A stretch of 64,000 bases of DNA from Membranipora membranacea (taxonomy: Eukaryota; Bryozoa; Gymnolaemata; Cheilostomatida; Membraniporidae): assembly GCA_914767715.1 (NCBI GenBank), contig OU612069.1, forward strand, positions 10,475,387 to 10,539,386, written 5' to 3'. Under the pieces are notes generated by a model that saw nothing but the letters and a program-made list of their open reading frames with translations, did no database searches and had not been told where the DNA came from. Numbering within the stretch: position 1 is the first letter of the stretch; the number at the start of each line of letters is the position of its first letter. The translations under genes and the position numbers were made by a program. Of the stretch, positions 1-12,800 are shown in pieces.

Positions 1-147
1 GAAGGGGTATACACCCGAGGGTGCTGGAGGCTTTTACAATCAACCTTGAAAGCTTCCCCAATGAGATTCGAACCCACAACTCTTACGGCACTAATCCCCT
101 GGCAGTGAATAGCAAGCGCACTAACCGATTGCGCCATCTCACCATCC
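1..147 (-). mobile_element. tRNA-derived SINE-like element (family A), cut by the window edge
   Basis: On the minus strand an A-box-like GATGGCGCAATCGGTTAGTG and a B-box-like GGGTTCGAATC are spaced as in a tRNA gene. A non-tRNA tail continues through to the window edge. A second copy of head and tail lies at 49,273-49,425 on the plus strand, which makes it a dispersed repeat and not a tRNA gene. The tail beyond base 1 is not visible. Confidence 0.7.
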
Positions 148-698
148 CCAAAAAAGAATGGATTGATCACGCTAATTAGCATGCCCGCTATTCACTACTC
201 AGAGTAGTGTTCTCTCGTCCCATATCTCATTCCACTCCACCATTACCACCCTATGCAACACAGTGTACGTGTTAGGGTTATTGGCTTGACATGGCCCATT
301 GCTGGGACCCCTTGTAATGAGTTTTTAAATCGGTCTTTGACATTACCTAAATCACCACAAAAATCCCATTTTGGTTACTGATTTTTACTTTTGATATATA
401 TTTTTTTTGATAATTCAGAACATTCTAAACATCAATGATCAGGGAAATTATTATAGTAGTATTTAATATTTCAGGCTAGGTTTGGAGTAACCTTGAAAAA
501 ACATTAGATAATAATGATATGCTCACAAAGCAAATAAAAAGCATAAATGAAAATAAACTGCCTAAACAAAAATCGGTTTCAATTTATCAACAGGCACTGC
601 AACTCATACCGTGCCTTAGCGCCATCAAGTATTTTGTACCCAATGGAACAACTCGACTCAGAATTATCGGCACAAACGCATCGAGCAATAATCAATAA
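148..698. other. 3' flank of USP9X, no gene seen
   Basis: AT-rich sequence between the SINE-like element and the USP9X polyadenylation signal. I see no convincing open frame or structured repeat. Confidence 0.5.
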
Positions 699-704
699 TT
701 TATT
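699..704 (-). terminator. Candidate polyadenylation signal for USP9X
   Basis: AATAAA on the minus strand about 170 nt after the USP9X stop codon. It is the first canonical hexamer I see downstream of the stop. Confidence 0.5.
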
Positions 705-871
705 ATCCTTACAAGCTTAATTGAATTCAACAATAATTATTGATATTAATCAGGGGGAGACAAAATAAAGCATTCTAACTTATAGATCTGATAGATCGAA
801 TAAGATTATTTGTTATAATATAGGGATCTACTGATCGGCAGCGGCAGCGATCACTGAGCCCTTTGTGTTAT

Positions 872-3800
872 CTACTCATCATTGTTTGTTTGATCTCCTC
901 CATCAACTCTTGGTTGAGAAGTAGAAGAAGAGTTATTATGATTGATAACAGCAGCTGAAGAGGAGCTTGTGTTTGCCTCGTGGATGTTTCTCGTGTTTGC
1001 CTCGTGGATGTTTCTCGTGTTGGCCTCGTGTGTGTTCCTCGTGTTGGCCTCCTGTAAATTTCTCGTGTTATCTAGTTGGTTTGGAGTAGAAGTATTAGCA
1101 TTGCTATTACTCATATTCTCATCTACACTATCATCTACAGTCTGATTGTGTGTGGATGAGTCTAAGGGATCCTCCGCATTGTGATCTTCTAAATTATCCA
1201 CAACTAACTCCTCAGCTTCACCGGACTCTGCCTGAAAACCACAAACATGACGTCATTAAAATATGTAACAAGATGTGTAAAATCAGTCACCCAACTGACT
1301 ATTAAAGTTGCCATGTCTCAAACCATGTCTATTTAGGCAAGTTCTAACAGGCTATCAAAGCAGAATGGTTTCATTCAGCAAAGTAATGTTTTTGGGTTTA
1401 ATCGGAGTCATGAGTTCTGTATATCAAAATAATTACACACAAGTTGCGTTACCAAGCCTTGACTGGACTGCCAGACAATTAGATAGAATAGAATTATATT
1501 ATTAATGAATGAATATAAACCTACTTCCTCTGGGCAGAACTCTAGAGCTTTAGCTAAACACATTTTAGCACTTTGAGAGCGTTCTAACACATAACCATTA
1601 CTTGTTTCGTTACTTTGGGCGGGAGGTGACCAGTTGTTGTAGGCGTACTGGCTACTACTACCGTATGTTGAGCGCTGTAATAAAAGAGAGTAAGGTTATA
1701 ATTTATATACATTATTATGAGATGGACAAAATGATTTTATAACATTGAGTCTTATACAGTATGCAAATATTTACAATGTGGTATTCTGATTTGTGGATCC
1801 CCGCTCAATTTGAAAACAACTTAGTACAGAGAGCTTCAATACTGAGAATTTCAACAACAGCTTATAAACTCATCGGTCTGAACAAAAATGATTATGACAA
1901 TCCAGATTACCACCATATTCAATTTTATTATTGGCTTCCATGGCGTATAACAAAATCTTTGTATCATTTATCATTGTTGTTTTCTGGCTCATGATGTTGA
2001 TGGGATTATATAAAGATAACGTACCCTATCTAGCTCTTCATTTAGCCACTCAACAGATGAGATCCATCTATCAAGCATGGCAGGAGTATTATATAGTAGA
2101 TTGGTAGCTAGTTCACATCTACAAAACATATCAATACATTACATATCAATGCACAATGGAGCAGGTTGTAGCTCTCAGGATGAAGGTCCGGGGATAGATT
2201 CAAGTTGGTGTTCATCTCACCAAAGCATAATCATAAGGAAGGACTCTGTAATATACCCCAAACCTATTTACGGCCATGAACAGCATGTATACATACTATA
2301 AACAGTATGTATACAGTACGTTTACATACTGTATACAGACAGAATACAGATATGGGACATGTATAGACCGTTCACAGACCACAATATAACTATACAGTCC
2401 ACAGTCTGGGGTATGGAGGCTGTGTACAGGCTGTAGAATGCATCCAGTATTTGTGGCTGAAACTATAATCCAGTGTGTAGAAACTCGCACCTTTACGGCA
2501 TCATCTACTGACTACATCATCATCAAAGATGTAATAGAAACAAACTTACTTGGAGAACAGGTTGGTGAGCATCTTGATACACTGATATGCTCTCTTATGA
2601 TAATTATTCTTAGATTTGTGTATGATATCAAACAGCGCTTCTCTCTCCTCGTGTAGGCCTATCATAGATACATAATCATAGATATAGTATGGCAGTAGGG
2701 AAATCAATGTATGATTATATATTATAACAGGTACCGGTAACATTATATGTAATACGTCATGTCACACTTCAGTATTAATAGAAATATAGCTCTAGAGTCT
2801 AGACAGAATAAAATTTGGTGACAGGCTCCAACCTAGGGCTTAATCTGTACTCAAGAAATGGGAAATATGATTCCAGTTGAATGTTTGGTTTAAGTGTAAT
2901 ATCATATAGGCCTATTACTTCACAATGTACACAGTAGCAAAACAGTGTGCAGCACTCAGTCCTTATTATATACATGATCAGCTCTAACATGTTTGTTGGT
3001 ACTCTGTATATAGTCAGGTAAGCAACACTATCCCCAATCACAACAGAACTGAGATTGAGGTTGATTATGCTCATACACTTACCCATAAGAGTAAGTCTAA
3101 TTCTACTGGACTGCCATGAGTCATCTATGAGTAACACAGATAGGAGTAAATCTAAGTATGGTCTCATCTCATATGTGTATGTGTAGTTCACCTGTATCAA
3201 CATGAACAACAATATATATCAGCGTTCACTTATTATATCAGCGCTCAATTGTAATATCAGCGCTCAATTCTAATATCAGCGCTCAATTCTAATATCAGCG
3301 TTCAATTCTAATATCAGCGCTCAATTATGACAGCGGTGACTTATATCACAGCTTCAAATCAGGCACATTATACTGTTTTTTGGTTGAGTAGTTTAATAAA
3401 ATACACCTAATACACGTGACATACATACCTGCCACAAAAGCTCGGCGAGGAGTTCAGCGCTAAATCTCTCATTCTCAAAACACAGATAGAGCATTAAATG
3501 TTTTGTATCCTCCTGTCCGATGTTGTCCTCCACGACTTTCTTGACGAAAGCCTTACTCTTGAACAGCATACGAGATACATGAGATTGTAGAGGAAACAGA
3601 GGCTGATTGGGCAGTACATACGCGTTCATTATATTCGGCCTATCAGCATCCTGCCAATCAAAGAAATACACATTGAATAAAAATCATGGATCTATCTACA
3701 CAGCTTGTATCGTCATCAGAATATAAATTGATAGGTTCCATCAGATATCATTCAGGCGTGTCTCACAACAAGCTTGAAATCAAAAGAAAAAGGAATGAGA

Positions 3801-6800
3801 ATAGTAGCAATAGGATGCAAATCTTAGTTGGCCTATCCCCGATTGTGAGATTGAAACAAAAGGTACCAGGCCATAGACTCTATAATATATGGCTTATATA
3901 CATATACTAAGTTTATTATATATTAGAGCTTTAGAATCTATGTGTTCCATAGAGTCCCTGATAGAGTGTTTATTAGTGTTATAGCTGATATGGTGTTGCT
4001 GTTACCTGGCTATCCGGACATGTGTTACATTCCGGTGTTAGATCACAGCATCTTATCAGTGTAGATACTACACTGTATAGTTTATGTAACTCCACATATT
4101 GATACTTAATCGTCGGACCAGGACCTTCATCAAGAGCTACTTGTATAAATGTACCCAAAACATCCAATGATAGAAGCTGCCTCCTCTGAAATATCAAAAC
4201 AAGATTATAACAAATTCCTGATCGACTTCTCAGTTTTTCAGACAGTGATGGATTATCAAGTATACTTTCCTTACAGGGTATAGCTTGGTTGTATAAGACA
4301 TCCACAGGAACATAACAGCTTCAACAAATATGGCGTCGGTGATCCAACATCTCAAAACATCTAACGTAAAGTAAATCTAGTATTTGTAAGTAATTCACCT
4401 CATCTGGTCCCAGATTAGCATACATGAGAAACAGATGAAAGTATTGAGCGATGTGGCGGCCATGTTCTGATACCTCCTTTCTCAAGAGAGCTAGTACAGC
4501 CATTATCAGATGATCACTGAGAGTTTTATTAGCCTCAGCTATATCTGTATCACCTGATAATAAAAATCACATAATGTCATCACTTGATTATAACATGACC
4601 CAATGAAGAACAACTAAACATGTTAACCTCCTGAGTGTTTTCTAAACTGTTGCCAAAATTAGTCTTGGCAAAAAAATCATCAAAATGTCTGTGTGAAATT
4701 ATGTCTAGCGCCAATTAAGAAGTTCATCAATAAGAAAATCAAATTTCAAGCGATAAATGTGCATTTTTTCCTTTGAGTGAAATGCCCCTATGTACTGATA
4801 ATTTATTATCGGAAGTTTTATGATGGCTGATGCTGATTTACCATAGAGATTAAGTGAGACAGGCGCTGGGTATGGACCATCAGCTCGGGATAAATGAGCC
4901 AGGAAGGCCACAATCTTCGCAAAAGTCATCCGGACCTGTAACATTAATAACAAGTTAAAGTCAGGTTAATAACATATCAGGGTAATATTGGGGAGTGGCC
5001 CCGTACTGATACATGCAAGCTGCATACAATTCAACATATAATACAGTTCAACCATACAGTATCAGTAAGCATTTTGTCACTATTTTGGTAACGCCTTCAC
5101 TGTACAAGTAAGTTTAGACTTGACACCGAATTCATCTTGGAGGGTGATTCATGGAGGAAGAAGTGACCCTTACCTCAGAACTGGAGCACTCTAGTAGATA
5201 CTCAGAGAACCTCTCAGGATGAGAGAATAGTATGTTATCAGCGAACCATTGTCTGACAGTCTTACTGGTACGGAAGTGACTAGTAAGGATCTCATACCAC
5301 TCAGCCGCAGATCCTCTGTGAATATAGAAACACAGGACTGTATACATATAGAAACACAGTACTGTATACATGTAGAAACAGAGTAATGATGTGACAAATT
5401 ATGATATTATGCACAGATCTGTATCACACATCAACAAGACAAGTGATTACATGATACTGATACATGATACTGATACATGATACTGATACATGATACTGAT
5501 ACATGATACTGATACATGATACTAAGGCAGCTTTCAGGAAAATTTGAGCGACACACTGTATCAAGATTCATGTCATTGTTTTATATCCCATGGTGAAATA
5601 TTAAAAAAAAAGAAGGGATTTTGTGTTGAGTTAAATAATTTTTATGCAAATTTTTATTTGATGGTCATTCAAACTGAGAATTATAATCCTTTAGAAATTT
5701 GAACAAATCAATAAGAAAAAGATTTGATTACCTCAGTGTCTTCTTAGTGTGGAATCCTACACTGAATAGAAACTGAGAGGCGAGACGTACACTGATGAAT
5801 GATAGCTTTTCAAGGTCCTCAGGCTTAAAAGAAGAAAACGAAGAGTGATAATCGATATTTCATTACTACAGAATACGAACATCAAAGGAAGATACAGCAT
5901 TGCAATTCACTAAAGTCAAAAGTAAGAACTGTTTGTACAGAAGTTAGGGCGGGGACTGTGATGGCTGGGCAACACCTGATTGAGCAAGGACAACTATTAT
6001 TAGCCTAACAAATAGCTGCTCAGCTAACTCAAATTAAAAATTAACCCTCTATTCACAATGTAAAGATGTACGAGGTAAGCATAGATATCAATGCACATGT
6101 TTGATGTCATACTAACACAACATCACACTGAGATTCAGCGACCTACCATTTTCATATCTCTTTGTATGTGATTCAGCAGTGAATGGATATTACAACCGAG
6201 CAACTTTCTGATAAACCCAAAATGCTCTGGACAGAATTGATTCCTGTTGTGCATGAAGTCCAGGTTCTGACGGCGAACTATACGCTCTATGGCAAGCGGA
6301 ATGCGGGGCTCTTTCTTACCCCCGCCACTACTGCTTCCTTCTACCAAAGATATACAAAATACATGAGTCTGGCGCCATAAGGACTTACTATAATGGTGTG
6401 TTCTGGATATGGAAAAATGGATGTGTGTATATTAAGATTAAATAGGCCGTGTAATATTGTTAGCGGGTCAGTGCGTCAAACTGACAATACTTAAATATAG
6501 ACTACAGAATTAGATGATGATTGACACTGTGACATACCTAGAGCAAGCTTAGACAGAGATTTGGAGAGCTCTACGAGAGAGGTGGGGTCGGTACCAGATG
6601 TCTCGCATACTCGTGCTAGCTCTTTCTTTGTCTCCTCAGACTCGACTACACTCTCCTTATCGACTATCTCCGGTTCCTGGTCTGTCTGTGGTATTCTCTC
6701 ATATATAAGTATGTAAGCATTCCACCACCGCTTCTGTCGTCTAAATGACATCCTATATGTAATATACAGTAGCATGTAGAGGCCAGACACCAGATGTGAC

Positions 6801-9800
6801 TGGTGGTCAATTGATGGGTGTTCTTGGTGGGTGGTTTTTTGATGGATGGTCTTGGTGGGGGGTCTTGGTGGGTGGTCTTGGTGCTGGGTGTAGCTGGGTG
6901 AACTAAGCACATCATATCCATGCAATATGTCATATTGCCAATGCTATTAATTATTAACTAGATGGTGATGGAATTCTGCACTTGTAGGGAGTACGCCTCG
7001 CCGTTAGTTATTGAGCAGTTTGGCAGTATTGAGTATCGAAGATGCAAAGAATGCTTACCTTTTGAGCATGTGATCAAAAACTTCACCGGTGTATTCTCCT
7101 CCGAAACATTCCTTCTTTAATTCCTCATCATCCTCCATTTTGCATTCGGATACCTCACCATCATCAAACTTATACCATCTAAAGTAACAAGCATAACAGC
7201 GTAAACAAAAATCTTACATCACCAGTCCAAATCCCTTGACTAAGACAACCACAAATATCTGTACAGAGTTATTCAGACACAGGATCATTTCACACTCTGT
7301 AGTCTATTAACATGTACAAAATTATTTTTTCAATAGATACTTTAAAGGTGTAGCAACACTGAACTAGTCACAGTGAGCGCATATATACCTACATAAACAT
7401 ATATATCATGCTATACACCAGATGGTTAGAGTAAGTGTATGTATTTATAATGTAACTTACACAGATCGTTGATCATTCTTGTTTGTATGTTTGATAAATG
7501 AGTAGTAATGACCACCACTCGCCTGTCCGCTATGTACTACTATACCCTTAAGTCTGTACTGTGTACACTGATCAGCATAAGATTTCTCTCCATCCTCGTC
7601 CATATAATGCTCACCTAACACATTATAATAATATCATTATATCATACCTTACTATATCACCACAGTTGAAGGTGAAGGCAACTTTTGCAGAGAGTTCGTC
7701 TGAATGTACAATTTCCCCTCCATGATGCCTTACTCGTTTGCAACAAAGTTTATAAGACATCAGAATTACGGTTCTGGCATCCTCATTAATTTTTCAAAAT
7801 GTAAAAATGTGTTTGTAAAGTTGCTCTGCATATGTGCGGTAGCCTAAGATCATATATATCACAAGCTACTGCACATGTGCAAAGCCTCATTACAAACAAC
7901 AATGAAAGATGAAGAATGCAATCCAATCAGATTGCTTGTTGAAAATAGGATGTATTTAAATTGTTTGAAAGGAGGGACAACAACACACACATGCATAACA
8001 CTAACACATAGGCTGATACGTACCTTCTATTTTGGCGAGGCCATAGACTGTGTAAGGCTCCATATCTATCTCACGGGGAAACTCAAAGTAATCGTTGAAT
8101 TTGATTGGACAGTCTCGCTCCCAGTCGTAATCAAATCGTTTGAGCTGTATGGCTAACATCTTGGGAAGCTTTTTCACACACATTCTTTTAACTGTATCAA
8201 CCTATAAAACAAGTATAACAATGTATATTATAAATCAGCTGCAAAGTGATATTGCCTTATTGTCTACGTGACTTACTGCAAACAGAGTGTCTTTTCACAA
8301 TAATTCCTGTTCTTTTACAAGCATATTGATCGCAGAACAACAAATAGCTCATATGGCTCCACTACTGAGACATGAGATTGGCCAATAAGAGCTCGACCGA
8401 GTTATCCTGATTGAGATTTATCAGCAGGGATCTACTTTCCACACTTCACAATATACCTCAGTATAAGTAGTATCCTAGATAGCACACACCTTTTTACCAC
8501 AGCGCTCACAGAAGTACGCATTGGCACCTTCCAGTAGATCACCCTTGACATATTGTTCTAATGACTCCTTGAGATGCTGATGATTTCTTATCTCCAGTGG
8601 TAGAGAGGTAAAACTCTGCTCTTGAGAATATCTGGAAATAATAAACATTATTTTGAATTTTTTTCAAATTTTTATGGCCTACCTGATGCACGCGAAAGAA
8701 ATTTTTCAAGAGCACACACATATACTTGTCAGTTTAACAAGTATACACATTTCGTCTCAAATATATTTGGAGTTATGTGGAGCTAAATCCGAAAATTCGA
8801 TGTCGATAGAGTTCAATGGTGATGTGTGATGATCATTATGCGAATTAATTTTGGTATCTAGTGAAAACAGAGGCTTTTCTATGGGCTCATGTGAGGGTTT
8901 AAAAATTAGACACTCGAATAACACTCTTGTGACCTGGAGGGAATTCCTGCCATCGATGTCACAGCTTAGGGGGGGGGGTATCCCCTCACATTTTGATTTT
9001 ACAAATTCCAGGTATGGATAGTTTTCTGAGCTCCAATTAAAACATCAAAGTTGTCCTCTCTCCAGTTTGGTACTTTTTAACTCACGCAGCATAGGAAAAA
9101 GGAGCTGAAATTCGCTTACCTGGAAAACCGCTTATAATAGGATGAAAATGATTTTTGATTCAGAATATGAAAACTCATGGGGATATAGTTTGGGAAATAA
9201 TTTTGGTATTCAGATAGTCATTAATATCAATTTCTGCTTGTTTTGCGGACAAATTTTCATGGATTCTTTCTTTCATGAATTCGGTCACTAAAATTGAAAT
9301 TTATCAGCTTCCAAGCCCCCAATGATTTGGAAACCCTGAGGGACGGGGTTTCCAAATCATGAGCAATGATGCCGATGCTGACTCAAGATACACTTTTAAA
9401 ACTATCTATATCTCAACACTGGATGGAAGCGGGGTGATAAAAATTGGTGGGGTAAATGAAATTAAGCAAGGAGATTTCAAACCATTAGGCCCTGAACTCA
9501 TTCCTTGTCTATTAACCTTCGAGTACATTCAATACAAAGTTAATGATTGTAAGATACCGACCTGTGTGGACAGTCTTTACATATTTTCTGGTCAGCGTAG
9601 GATCCGCCTAGCACCTTATCACATATTTGCTCTAGTCCTAGAGTTTTAGCAGCCTCGTCACACGAATCAACGAGGCGTCCGTAAAACTCGAGGGCATCAT
9701 GCTGCTCTCTCAGATTTACCTGCTCACCCTGAATTCTGAAATCACAGAAAAAAGCCTCAAGTAACACTCAACAATATCTGATACTGATTCACACTCGTAT

Positions 9801-12800
9801 ATAATCATTCTCGGTCCGAAGGACAGATCACGTTCTCATTATACAGATTTTAGTCTATACCTCACAGTCAGATTCTAATTAACATGCATAGCTGTAGCAA
9901 ACTGACTGATACCCAATTGAGGATGGTGCAGGGAAATATACATAAAGTTATTACCTGAAGTGCTTCCAAAATCCACGAGGTATATAGAACTGTAGTTTGC
10001 TGCGCTCTAGATGTGCAAATATAATTTGTATCTGCTGCATCACACCTAGGTTATATGTCTTCTCATTTTCCGCTACATCTGTCACATTAATATATCAGTG
10101 ATTATTGTATACCCTTAAGTGTGGAACTTGTTGAGAGACTCATTACTCTTTAATAATAAACTCCAACGGTGAGATGAGGAATTCAAAACTATGTATACTT
10201 CATGAACCTCTATTAAATCATATCCAAATAGGAATAACCTGTCTTCCTTATTTGTTCATGTGTGACTGTAGGCTTATCTAGTTATGAATAGTATCTAAAG
10301 CTGTTTCAATATAGTCATTATCACTGATGATATATGTTGACTTTTTTTGTTTTAACTGTTTCCGGATGTGTTGAGTTCTATAGTGCTATGGTGATTTAGT
10401 TGGCATATGACAGCAGCAGTATAAATTAGGTGATAAATTACCTGTATTAGATGGACTGACGGATGGATCAGAAGATTCTACAGGTACCCTGGATGATGAG
10501 GACTCTATAAGGTCAGCTGTACCTCCGGACTGCTGCTGTCCGGGATATAATACATCATACTATCATATAACAATAATACATCATACTATCATATAACAAT
10601 AATACATACTATCATATAACAATAATACATCATACTATCATATAACAATGATACATTGTACTATCATATGTCAATAAAACATCATTCTATCATATAACAA
10701 TAACACATTGTACTATCATATAACAATAATACATCATACTATCATATAACAATAATACATTGTACTATCATATAACAATAATACATCATAATATCATATG
10801 TCAATAATACATTATAATACACCTTTAAGTGATGACCATGTGAAGTTCTGGCAGCAGTAAATATAAGGTAAGATTGAGTATTGAATCTGAGATCTTATCA
10901 TCTTATCATTTAATAGTACTGTAATGACATATTACACTGACACGTTGAACAAATCGATCAATACTATTTAGTTATATGATATTTCATTTTCTAGCATTAT
11001 ACTCACATTAGGAGGCTGGGCGGCGCTTTTCTCTTGCTCTGCCTCTTCTAGATTATCAGACACGCCTTCCAATCCCAGAATTCCATTTCTGATCTCTTCT
11101 ATCATGAAGAGTTGTTGGAATACAGAGTTCATATAGCAGGTAGCTCCTCCATTCTTAAGACCGACAAAGCCATGAGCTGGTCTCATTCCCACTGGTGGTA
11201 AATATTCCCATTCTGTCAAAACTGTGTCTTCTCCTGTAAAACAAACACGTCAGTTAATTAACATAATTACATAAAACTAATAAAAATGACAAATGTAAAT
11301 GTGAAACAAAATAATAATTGAGTCGTATTCATAACACAGGTACCCACCTTGATAGAACATTTCGGTGAGAATTTCAGAGACCTGTTGCAGATTCTCCACA
11401 CAACCTGTACAAAGAGCCACCAGTAACTCATACGCGGCGTTAATAGTCTCTGTAGTCTGACAGATAGGCATCACATGTCCCTGTGCAATATCAGCAAGTC
11501 TACCAGCACGCTTCTCTACTAGGGCTTTACTAGCAGGTAATAAAAAATCTTCCATCAGCTCCTAAAAATAATGAAGAAATTAAGGATCAAATGCAGAATT
11601 AACTCCTTTTAGGTGTCTACTGCTAATGGATTTGCTAATCCAATCAAGAATATATACTGTTCTCTGTTGAGAAATAAGAAGCACAGTTAGAGCAACGCTC
11701 GCATTCAAAGCTCACTCCAAAAACGGCAACTCCAAATAATCAAATTGTCAAGCAGAACAGCAGCCTGGGAAGCCTGGCTTAGTTATAGCAAGAACCTGTA
11801 TTACTGTATTATCCAAGTTTCTTTTGCTCCAACTTACGAACACACTGCACCGGACATGGTATAATCACCTTGTTTTCAGTTGTCAAACCTGTAGCTTTTA
11901 ACGGCATCCTTCAAATCTTGGTTGCGCTAACTCAATGTGCCTATATTTTCACTATAGCGATTACTCTTAGTCTGACAAGTAAAATAGTTACCTTGATAAG
12001 CAAAGTTCCTTCAGGATCTGATCCATATTTGGACTTCTTTTCAGAGCTAAGCGGTAGGATTAATTCTCTTGCGAGTCCGAGATGGCCTTCTAATAAGGCC
12101 TCACTAACATCCTCACTTCCCTCCATTGCATTCTCCTGGCATAAACAAATCGCAATGATAATTTATTGCATAAGATGTTGGCTGATTTTTCAACCCTTCT
12201 TTGATAATCTTTATATTATACTCCTTGACTAAACTTGACGACAGGGGCGGTTTGAGTTTATTATTGAACCCCAGATATGCACAAAGTGCGAAATAATTTT
12301 GGATCCGGGATTGGCAAGTAAAGATCTTGGTTAGAAGACCTTGGGTTGAATTCCAATTTTGTGAAAAAAGAAGAGCTGTCTCCTCTTCTACCCACCCCAC
12401 AGAAACCCCCACAACCAGTATGATAAGGTGGCCTGTACCCTCAGTTTTGTAAGCTGAGGCTGTAACAGTTTCAATCAGATCCTCTTGGTTCATGAACTTC
12501 AGTCTAAGTTAAATAGCCTCAAGACACAGATGAAACTATTGTTGTTATTGTGACTCACCCGAGCTTTCTTAAGCCAGTCGATCTCATTTTTAAGCCTAGC
12601 CTCTCCGTTAGATAACGGCTGATCTATCTGAGCCCAGTTTAGCAGCACACAGAGCAGAGAGAAGTACTGTCCCGACTGATCAGCATACTGCGGTACCTTC
12701 TCCATCTCGTTACAGAAGAGCAGCGTGATAAAGAAATTCTGTTTAGTTTTTGAAGCTATGAGCTGGAATTGTTCCTGAGCCGTCTGCCTTATAGACCTGC

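Larger units (their letters stand above)
6650..11233 (-). other. USP9X: USP peptidase (C19) catalytic region of USP9X
   Basis: Exons 31-39 encode the protease fold. The Cys box [16 protein letters not shown] is in exon 31 (catalytic Cys about residue 1640). The CKDCPH and CERCGKK zinc-ligand pairs are in exons 34 and 35, and [19 protein letters not shown] is in exon 36. The His box [12 protein letters not shown] is in exon 37 (His about residue 1956), and the WYKFDDG box is in exon 38. All catalytic and zinc residues I know for the family are present, so the enzyme should be active. Exon 32 (10535-10442) is a Ser-rich linker and the least conserved part. Its acceptor could be CAG|CAG at 10535 or 3 nt further on. 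Confidence 0.93.

Noticed and set aside
59-147. A minus-strand tRNA gene at the left edge
   Set aside because: A and B boxes are present, but the acceptor stem does not close and a second copy at 49,273 shares the same non-tRNA tail, so it is a SINE-like repeat.
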